A model generated the notes under the pieces. That model did not search any database and had not been told where the DNA came from. It saw only the letters and a list, made by a program, of their open reading frames with translations. The translations under genes and the position numbers were made by a program. 64,000 nt of DNA from Antedon bifida (lineage: Eukaryota > Echinodermata > Crinoidea > Comatulida > Antedonidae): contig OY727098.1 in NCBI GenBank assembly GCA_963402885.1, positions 4,831,001 to 4,895,000 of the forward strand, written 5' to 3'. Numbering within the stretch: position 1 is the first letter of the stretch; every line of letters starts with the position of its first letter. This document shows positions 56,842 through 64,000 of the stretch, piece by piece.

Positions 56842-59800
56842 CTGAAATTGTATCAAATCAACTGGTATCATAACAATTCTGTTTTTATATTTAAATGTAG
56901 CAAGGCAGTGCTCCCCAGTGGCGGGTCTACGTGAAAAGCAAACTTTCCCCAGAACAGTCTTTATTCATTCAAGAGCTGGGGTTACCAAAAGGGCTTATCA
57001 CCAAATTCAACCAGTCTATGATCTAATAATATGTACGTAAAACAATTTTATAAACAAAATACTTTTTTGAAATAATTATAGGGTTATATTTGTTAAAATT
57101 CTAAAGAAATTTCAAAATTAGAAAATAAACTAAAAACTACATTAAGGAATTAAAATTAATAATGTTAGTTGCTGTTAGGCCTACCTTGTGATTTGTGTAT
57201 TCGAATTTCTTCTTTTCTAGCTGCCTGTTCTGTATCTACCTGATAATTTCCTAAAATTGACATCACAAAAAAAGCAAGAATTTTGTGAGAACAATGTTTA
57301 ACACGATTCTATTTTGAGAACTGAGAGGGCGTGGTATAATCCTCTTGGACCACGCGGCTGCTCTCACGTCTCCAATAATCATTAATGAAGATTATTTTTA
57401 ATCTCTCTTTTCATCATTTATCAGTTACTATCTGATAATATTTTCCATAACCGGCCTTTTTATATAAACCACAGTACTTATTATTGAGAATCGTAATTAA
57501 TTCGAATTTAAACGATACCATGAATGTCCCAATGAACGGTAGGATGTCTGCGTATAATAGACCTAAACAGAAAGTGTGGGTTCGAATCATGTTTGGCCAG
57601 TGTATTATGGTTTAGAGTTTCTCTGTGCCTATCAAGTTTTTATATTATTATTAGGCCATCTCGGAAAAAAAAAACTACATTACATTACCCGGGGTTATGG
57701 AAGTTGAACACATTTGATTTATCAAATTATCATTTCTTTAGACCTATTTTTAATCAAAAGCAACATTGAGTTTACGATAGCTTTCGCTAGTCAATGTTTT
57801 GTGCATGCTTCATTGTGTGCAGTCTTCAATATAACCCCACTTAAAACGCAATTTTAGAATTGATACAAATAAATATAAGTGAGTGTGTAGCCTACCTGTC
57901 CGTTCTTTCTTTGGTAATTTTATTGGCATTTCTTTTTTTGGTAGCGGTGCTTCTGCTGCTTGTGTAATTGCATTTAACGATTTTAAGTTTCCACTTGAAA
58001 GAGATTTATTTGGAACTGTAAAATAATGATAAACAAATATTTGTCACTTGTAATTAAGTATATTTTCATGACGAGATTATGTCACACAAGCCTGTGATTC
58101 TTTTAAATCTATTTAAGGTCTATATATTCTATTTTATGTTATCTTTTTCTTTTTGGTTATAGAATGAACATTTCCAAAATTGAAAGTTTAATTACTAATA
58201 ATAGCTTGACACAATATTGTCTTTAGAAAATGTGTAAATATTCAAATGCAATATGGATTGTTGTGGTCAATTTAGTTGTGTCGTGTACTATTAGAAAATA
58301 AAAATTATGAAAACATTATGACTACCTTGTCTTGCTTGAATTGGGCTTCTTATGACACCATCTATATAAGTCGGGTTACTCAAAACTCGTTTTACTAAAA
58401 AAAAACCAGTACATTAAATATTTTAAATTATCGAGTATATACATTTTCTCTACTATTTCCATGTTTGTTACAACATATATAACCTGTTCGTCATTACTAT
58501 AGGAATATCAAGAACTATCATTATAGCTCGACGAAAGATGTTTTTCTGAAAGCTCCCGGCTGTCTTCTATGTTTTAGATTTTTCTTATAACTGTACTTAT
58601 TTTGCATCTAATTAAATAACCTTCCTTCCCTTTTTTCAGTACTTTGCAGTTTAATTTATATAAACACAGCCATTCGTTTTTAAATAGAAGCTTCGTTTGT
58701 GCAAGAATTTTGCTTTGAAACAGGATGCATTTTTACGTTTTATTTTTGGTCCCTGGAAGTGATTGTGTAATAGTGTCGATATATAAATCGTTTTTCAAGC
58801 AGAGTATTTGCAAATAACAACATGTTAATATTATAAGCAAATGCTTAATCAATTTATATATATTAAGCGCAATACAATTGCCATGAACAATGATTTAAAT
58901 CTCAGATATAGGTGAAATTGAATCTAAAAACCACATTCAAAGTACGATTCTGTTGGATTCATTATAATTATATTTATACTGAGAATATAATGTGTTTATC
59001 AGTTTTTACCTTTTGATTTCAATTCAACTGCAAACTCTTGATATTCACCAGATGGGAATGTAGAACTGCCTATCTGATCAATATCTATTGACAAAAATCA
59101 TCGTTGAAAAACTAAATGATAAGATTATCTTGTTCTTACATCTTATTATGCTCCCCATAATATACACCATAAGTAGCTTATCTAAGAATTTTCACCGGGA
59201 GTACAAGGAAATATAAATATGTTCTCAATTCAATACAGATTCGGTATTATATTATATAAGTACTTTACTTAGTTTTTGTGTTTTAATTCTTAAGTGAACA
59301 CGACAACTTGATTTGGCTGGTATCCGGTAATAGGCGTTGGTTTATATTTTGATATCTATTACCAGGGAAAGATATAAATAATCTTAGAAGAATTACCTTT
59401 GTTGGACTTGGATAGAACTTTTTGAACTTTATCATTTTGATGGCAGTGGCCATTTTGTTGGTGATCCAAAGGAATATTTGAATCTGAAAAATATGTTCAT
59501 ACATTAATAATATTTAATTGAAAGTAATATTAGAAATATTAATAATAATAATATTCGTATTATTCCTTTATAAACGTCCTTGGTCTGCCGAAGATATAAG
59601 TTTAAAGGTGTTAGTGTTAATATTTTTGAAGAAGTAACGCTGATGACATCATTCGAGCTTTAAATGGAATTTCTACCACTTTTTAAAATGCACTTTTTGC
59701 TTAACCGATTGTCAATGCCTTATTATTATTAAACATTAGAAATGTTAAACGGAATCTAAAATATGGCATAGATTATTATGAGTGAAGAAAATGTGAATAC

Positions 59801-62800
59801 AAATATATTTCATCACCTCCACCAGCTTGATTTTCCTCTGGTTGAATAATTACAGTAGTGATCAGTCCTGATGTATTGTAGATAGCGTTATTGAATTCAA
59901 ATTTCACTATCAAAAATAAAATACAATTCTAATTATTAATCAGTCCTATCTGAACTGCAATCATTAATTAACTAGTGTACTGTTGATATCTGAAGAAATT
60001 GAAATATCAAAGATATAATACATAAACTTGATTAGTTAGCAAACGACTTACTAGGCCAACTTATGCAGAATTTAGGAGGGTCAAACTGTTTTATTACTGA
60101 ATGTATTTGGATTATGCAGCCTAATAACGGCGAACACACATTTTAGACAAAACTTCGTTACATTATTTTTTATTTCATTTAGGCATTGTATTCTTTAAAA
60201 ACAATTTAAAAGTTAAAATTACATTAGTGCGAACAAAATGTAGTGAGACCAACATGGTAGATCAGAAAGATTCAAATATAAATAATAAAAAGATACAAAT
60301 TGTTAAAAAAGTTCAAAGCAACTCCTATTTATCTGAATTACAATGTGTGTAATTGTTTGAGATGTAAGCATAACGGTAATGATGTGGTGAATACTAAGAA
60401 TCATTGGAATAAGAATTAAGTTTACCTTTACTTGAAACAGGTTGTGGTTCCGGTCGTGCATGATTAGCTACTAGAAACAAAGAGGGCGATATTTATAAAA
60501 CTGTTAGAACAACAACATCTTTAACAAACAGATTTCCACCAGTGGTGGCGCTAGAATAAAACAATACCCTACTGAGTGTACCCATGGATAATGCATTCCT
60601 TAATCCATGGTGTACCCATCAAGCATTTTCGCCTTAAAGCGACTAAAACTACACTTAATATGTCTAATATCAACGGAGCTCCCCGCGTTCGACAAATTTT
60701 GGCGCCACCACTGTAACACAAAAATACCCAGGAAGCTGCAAAGTTGAATGTACAATGATGTGTTATGGGAGACATAGCAATAGCATAAGTACACACCTTC
60801 TGTTTGTGGTGGGAGTGGTGTATCCTCTTCAACAGTTAAGTTAAATTCGGCGCTATGAAGACATAAAAGTCAATAGATTAATAACATTACTTACCACTAG
60901 GATGTAAAGCAACGACGTAAACGCAACGTAAGCGAGTTGACCAATCACAAGCGTTGTATTATTCTAACTTTCGCTTGTCATTAAGCTTGGTTCCCACTAG
61001 CGACGCAACGTAACGCAATCTACGCAACGTAAGAAAATGCCCTTCCAATAATTGTGTTTGCCCCCGCCTGCGTGAAATCAAACCTGCGATGTTTGCAGCA
61101 CTATTGAGTCGTCGGTTCCCACTTGTGATTACGCAATACAACACTTTGCGTCGATACGTCGCTGCGTTACGTTGCGTTGCGTTCTAGTGGGAACCACGCA
61201 TAGTCAACACGCTTGCGTTGCGTTACGTCCTTACGTTTTGTCTCCAGTGAGAACCAAGCTTTAGGGTCAACGTAACGTTTAAAGTGCAAATTAACTTGCT
61301 GTCATTATACTTAGTGTCATACGAAATAGGTGGAAGAACGACATGATATTAAAATAGAGGGACTCGTGTAATTGTGTACAAGAAAAAAAGTTACTCCTGA
61401 TTCCCAATAAAAACTTAAAACTTACTCGTAATTGCCATTGTCCAGAGTGTGTTTACGTCGTTTATGATGACTAACGCAACACACAGTCAACGTAAGAAAA
61501 GCCGAGAAGATTGCTACCCCAGTGAGGGCGTACGCCACATGCAATAACATGGAACTTTTAGCAAACTGGTCTATTTCGTGTGTTGAATTGTCAGAAGAAA
61601 ATCCATTATTCCGAGCTTTGTAAATTGGAGTTAACCGTCGATTCGGAGGATCTGTCTGCGAGTCTAAGCTTGGATCATCCCGGATATCTAGGTGATAAAA
61701 GCAGTTTTATGATCATGTAAATAAAGCAATTCAAATCCATTTTGTTCAATCGTTATTTCTCGTGCTTTGTGATTTAGACTAATTAACTTAAATACCACAA
61801 CATAAAATGAGGTAGTCATGTCAACCAATAGTACACTTGATTTGGTTTAATAACAAAAAGTACATAGGCAAGTATAAAGTAACTTCCCATACTAATTATT
61901 CCTATCACATCATTAATTCTGGTTTATTTTTATTGTTAATTAGTACGTTATTTGCTATCTTTTCTTCATTGTTTATATTCTCCATTATTCAAGTTATCTA
62001 AATATTGATTTTCTAAAATACATGTTAAAATTATTGGTTGTTTAATAAATATTTGATAATTTTGTTTGATTTAATCAAAATCACTTTGCTTTTGGTTAAA
62101 AAACAACCAGTTTACAAAACCACCAACAAACTGATTAAGACACATACCTTGTGTTGTGTTTTCACATATCAACAGAGGTTGAATTCCAGAGCTGTAAACG
62201 AATTTTGAACAACTTTCTTCTTCAAAGAAATAGAATCGATATGATTCGTAGCCACTTTCCTTTAACACAGTTTCCATAAATGAATGATCACTATCATCAG
62301 CAAATTTTGGCAAGAAAAGTGTAAAATTTGTGCAAAGAGAGTCGAGCTCATAACACTCGTTGATTGGCAAGTTCTGTATTGGCGAAGTCTCACTTGACCC
62401 AGAGGCTGAAATGTAGAGTATCATATGACAATTTTTCTCATTTAGGCTAGGCCTAATTGTTTTTGTTTTTTTTTAAGTTCAATATTCCTAATTAATAATA
62501 TTATTTCGGGTGGGATTTTTTTCTCGATAATTTGCATTAAAAACTATAAAACCAATGTCTCGAACAGAGTTGTAGTTGGTGTTATAATAATGCCCAGTTA
62601 TATTAGACCAGATAGATTCAGGGTTTCAAGTAACCCTTTACGGTAATAATAATAATAATAGAATTAAACTATGTCAACAATGAATTACAAATAATAATTC
62701 GTACTGTAAAACATGAGGAAGATACATGTGTTCTTATTTTAACCAATAAATATAAGTCGATGCTATTGTAATATATAAGGTTTCTCAAAATATTGTGCAA

Positions 62801-63465
62801 CAAACCTTTGGTGAAGCAAGGTAAATTATTATTATGTTTCCATTCTCCTGAATCATTCTGTGTGTATATAACGTACTTCTTACACCTATGAAATATAACA
62901 ACAAAGACATATCACATACACACGCACACACCCTGATTATTAAACCACAATTACTGCAATTATCCGATATAAGGCGATCGCTGATGGGAGTTTCAACTTA
63001 ACGAGTGGGCACCAGAGATCAGACAAGTTTAGTTCTGTCGTGATTTAATTGTGAGACATTGAAGAAAACGTGTTCTACTCCTGTTTTTTTTTAAAGAAAT
63101 ATATTCAATAACATTATTTATAATATCACAGAAGTTTAGCTTCAAGACTGAATTTCAAGTTAATATTGGTAAAAACATATATATATTTTGGCACATATGG
63201 CGTTTCATACGTATAATACTTTAGCTCGAAATTCCATTTTTTATTTTCCAGACAAAATAGAAACTTCGAATGGCCAGGTGGATTAACATAAAACAAAGAA
63301 ACAACAAAATTAATACAGATATGAAAATAAATACCTTGATTTATCATCGTCATCATCTTCATCGAGAGCTTGACAAAACGTTCCTCCTTTCATATTCATG
63401 CTGACATAGACCACAACCATTAACAGCCAAAGATGAGATATCTCCAGCCATGAATGGTTAAAAAC
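56564..63465 (-). CDS. Receptor-like type I membrane protein with modular tyrosine-rich tail (13 exons, about 533 aa, 5' end uncertain)
   Basis: Seen: thirteen exons (63465-63335, 62885-62806, 62405-62148, 61687-61426, 60852-60797, 60470-60426, 59906-59817, 59483-59397, 59069-59010, 58394-58326, 58015-57896, 57250-57185, 56841-56564) join by GT-AG introns into one open frame. Residues 7-22 are a hydrophobic leader-like segment. Cysteines at 31, 45 and 67 and a GEW..LPC pattern resemble the end of a sushi domain. Exon 3 is a further cysteine-containing module (CYELDSLCTNFTLFLP). Residues 203-229 form the transmembrane helix, followed by HHKRRKH. The tail (230-533) carries NAIY, EYQEF, NPTYIDG, NYQVD, YMYVQL and VYETYDR. 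Inference: a cell-surface receptor or adhesion protein that recruits SH2/PTB adaptors or the endocytic machinery. The family is unknown. The in-frame Met at 63420 would cut the leader short, so a start exon probably lies further upstream. Confidence 0.78.
57185..57250 (-). CDS. Receptor-like gene exon 12 (tail cassette)
   Basis: A 66-nt phase 1-1 exon encoding GNYQVDTEQAARKEEIRIH, with one tyrosine in NYQV. Confidence 0.62.
57270..57385 (+). repeat. Hairpin-containing dispersed repeat, copy 2
   Basis: It matches the repeat at 27062-27174. The stem GGCGTGGT/ACCACGC is preserved and the 3' arm has a small insertion (GGCT). It lies in the intron between receptor exons 11 and 12, antisense to that gene. 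Confidence 0.6.
57530..57615 (+). mobile_element. tRNA-derived SINE head, decayed
   Basis: GGTAGGATGTCTGCGTATAA is followed 30 bp later by GTGGGTTCGAATCATGTTTG. These correspond to the A- and B-box regions of a tRNA-like promoter (GGTTCGAATC). Folding as a real tRNA is poor, so a SINE fragment is more likely than a tRNA gene. Confidence 0.4.
57896..58015 (-). CDS. Receptor-like gene exon 11 (tail cassette)
   Basis: A 120-nt phase 1-1 exon encoding NKSLSSGNLKSLNAITQAAE and PLPKKEMPIKLPKKERT. Basic and proline-rich, with a PLPKK motif. Confidence 0.68.
58326..58394 (-). CDS. Receptor-like gene exon 10 (tail cassette, NPTY)
   Basis: A 69-nt phase 1-1 exon after GTTTTTTTTTAG, encoding KRVLSNPTYIDGVIRSP and IQARQ. 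NPTY matches the NPxY motif bound by PTB domains and endocytic adaptors. Confidence 0.65.
59010..59069 (-). CDS. Receptor-like gene exon 9 (tail cassette, EYQEF)
   Basis: A 60-nt phase 1-1 exon encoding GSSTFPSGEYQEFAVELKSK. The acceptor must be the GATAG at 59070; the CAG four bases earlier would lead to a stop. Confidence 0.6.
59397..59483 (-). CDS. Receptor-like gene exon 8 (tail cassette)
   Basis: An 87-nt phase 1-1 exon after CATATTTTTCAG, encoding DSNIPLDHQQNGHCHQ and KVQKVLSKSNK. Histidine/glutamine-rich, no tyrosine. Confidence 0.62.
59817..59906 (-). CDS. Receptor-like gene exon 7 (tail cassette, NAIY)
   Basis: A 90-nt phase 1-1 exon encoding KFEFNNAIYNTSGLITTV and then VIIQPEENQAGG. 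NAIY is a typical tyrosine-motif context. Confidence 0.65.
60426..60470 (-). CDS. Receptor-like gene exon 6 (tail cassette)
   Basis: A 45-nt phase 1-1 exon between GTTTCTAG and AAAG|GTAAAC, encoding VANHARPEPQPVSSK, proline-rich. Confidence 0.6.
60797..60852 (-). CDS. Receptor-like gene exon 5 (tail)
   Basis: A 56-nt exon, phase 2 to 1, encoding AEFNLTVEEDTPLPPQTE. The PLPPQ segment is a possible SH3 ligand. Confidence 0.65.
60895..61261. mobile_element. MITE with AGCTTGGTTCCCACTAG ends, plus adjacent partial copy
   Basis: AAGCTTGGTTCCCACTAG at 60983 pairs with CTCCAGTGAGAACCAAGCTT ending at 61261; TTA lies outside both ends (Harbinger-like target). The inner arms repeat GCAACGTAACGCAA and GCGTTGCGTTACG. 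The 90 bp to the left carry another family fragment (GTAAACGCAACGTAAGCGAG). The element sits in the intron between receptor exons 4 and 5. Confidence 0.7.
61426..61687 (-). CDS. Receptor-like gene exon 4 (juxtamembrane and transmembrane)
   Basis: A 262-nt exon with a polar Asp/Pro/Asn/Arg-rich linker, then MLLHVAYALTGVAIFSAFL and TLTVCCVS as the membrane span and a basic HHKRRKH stop-transfer. It ends in phase 2 at TACGA|GTAAGT. Read-through instead of splicing would give an immediate TAA and a tail-less protein. Confidence 0.85.
62148..62405 (-). CDS. Receptor-like gene exon 3 (ectodomain module)
   Basis: A 258-nt phase 1-1 exon between CTACATTTCAG and CAAG|GTATGT. It encodes INECYELDSLCTNFTLFLP, ESGYESYRFYFFEEESC and LLICENTTQ, with four cysteines and NFT and NTT sequons. 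No known domain. Confidence 0.75.
62806..62885 (-). CDS. Receptor-like gene exon 2
   Basis: An 80-nt exon, phase 2 to 1, encoding CKKYVIYTQNDSGEW and NNNLPCFTK. The donor AAAG|GTTTGT is weaker than the others, but both flanking phases fit exactly. Confidence 0.6.
63335..63465 (-). CDS. Receptor-like gene exon 1 recovered (leader)
   Basis: After the acceptor TTTTATTCTTTTCAG the frame reads VFNHSWLEISHLWLLMVVVY, then GGTFCQALDEDDDDDKS. The hydrophobic run fits a signal peptide. The exon ends AAG|GTATTT in phase 2. No ATG precedes the hydrophobic run within this exon, so the start codon is presumably in an earlier exon. Confidence 0.6.
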
Positions 63466-64000
63466 CTGAAAAGAATAAAACAAAAATGTTGTATAGCGTT
63501 ATCAATGAGGTGAAGATTGGCCACTTTCCAATTATATTATGAAAAATGATAACAATTACATATTATTTTTTGGTAAACAGAAAGATAAACATAAAATGCT
63601 TACAGAGAAATAAAATACATAGAAGTAAAACGAAAATAATTATATAACCCTCACTTTCCCCCCACCCATAAAAATGAAGATATTTTAGAATCTAAAATAG
63701 TAACAACTTTTTTTAAAAGATGAATATCATAATATGTTTGAAATTGTTTGTTTGTGGCGATACTAAAAATATGTTGGATTGATTGCCCGTTTGATATTAT
63801 TTGAATGTGGTCAGGCCTACATATGAATTATTACCTACCCAGTAAAAATAATATGTTAAGCAGGAATTTAATACAATAATTTCCTTGTTGACGTACCTAA
63901 TTCCATATCCCATGACCACGTACAAGGTTGTATTCCTTGAAAGACCCCGGTAACCTATTTCACTTAAATCATCATCTTGTGCCGTTAGTTGCATTAACTA
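63466..64000. other. Window edge upstream of the receptor-like gene
   Basis: No start exon could be joined. A minus-strand frame at about 63994-63899 ends at ATTAG|GTACGT, but its phase does not fit the next acceptor, so it would serve only as untranslated sequence. The true promoter may lie beyond the window. Confidence 0.3.

Noticed and set aside
57530-57615. Functional tRNA gene
   Set aside because: A B-box-like string is present, but acceptor and anticodon stems do not pair; a SINE head is the better reading.
60569-61144. Minus-strand frames of 61-87 codons
   Set aside because: They overlap the MITE at 60895-61261 or its flank and have no splice or domain support.
63126-63362. 78-codon minus-strand frame with PPGHSKFLFC
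   Set aside because: It overlaps the intron after the leader exon; the spliced path through 63335 and 62885 fits phase and signals, and no acceptor/donor pair supports this frame as an exon.
63797-63994. Possible start exon for the receptor-like gene
   Set aside because: Its GTACGT donor leaves phase 2, while the leader exon must be entered in phase 0; the join meets a stop within 16 codons. It could only be untranslated sequence.

Overview
The window looks like nuclear DNA of an invertebrate deuterostome, most likely an echinoderm. It is AT-rich, gene-sparse and intron-rich. It carries a clear Pitx homeobox gene, and the decamer GTAGGCCTAC and its variants recur throughout, which I associate with echinoderm genomes. 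No bacterial or viral gene organisation is visible. The assignment to echinoderms is inference; nothing in the window fixes the species.

Left half (about 2.5-35 kb, minus strand): a Pitx-family gene. Its last exon (2548-3075) encodes the second half of a K50 homeodomain and the OAR tail. An internal exon (11933-12156) encodes the first part of the homeodomain. Two different first coding exons (14774-14951 and 34663-34954) both end in a phase-1 donor that fits the phase-1 acceptor of the internal exon. They give predicted proteins of 309 and 347 aa, the same alternative-promoter logic as vertebrate PITX2. The introns (8.9, 2.6 and 22.5 kb) and flanks hold only repeats and unassigned DNA.

Middle (about 35-52.5 kb): no convincing gene, apart from one isolated exon-like open frame at 35378-35582. 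The stretch holds tandem duplications, inverted-repeat (MITE-like) elements, a foldback element, LINE-like 3' tails and a tRNA-derived SINE.

Right end (52.6-64 kb): two convergent genes for single-pass membrane proteins that I cannot assign to a known family. The plus-strand gene (52581-56237, three exons, 904 aa) has a signal peptide, a novel extracellular module, a long Thr/Asn/Val-rich repeat stalk, a transmembrane helix and a 13-residue tail. The minus-strand gene (63465-56564, 13 exons recovered, start exon uncertain, about 533 aa) has a small cysteine-containing ectodomain, a transmembrane helix and a tail of about 300 aa. That tail is built largely from seven consecutive small exons, all phase 1-1, and carries many tyrosine motifs including NPTY. 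Each of these seven exons could be skipped without a frameshift, so the tail looks like a splice-variable signalling scaffold. The two genes end 326 bp apart, and the candidate poly(A) signals suggest overlapping 3' ends. This pair is the least familiar and most interesting content of the window.
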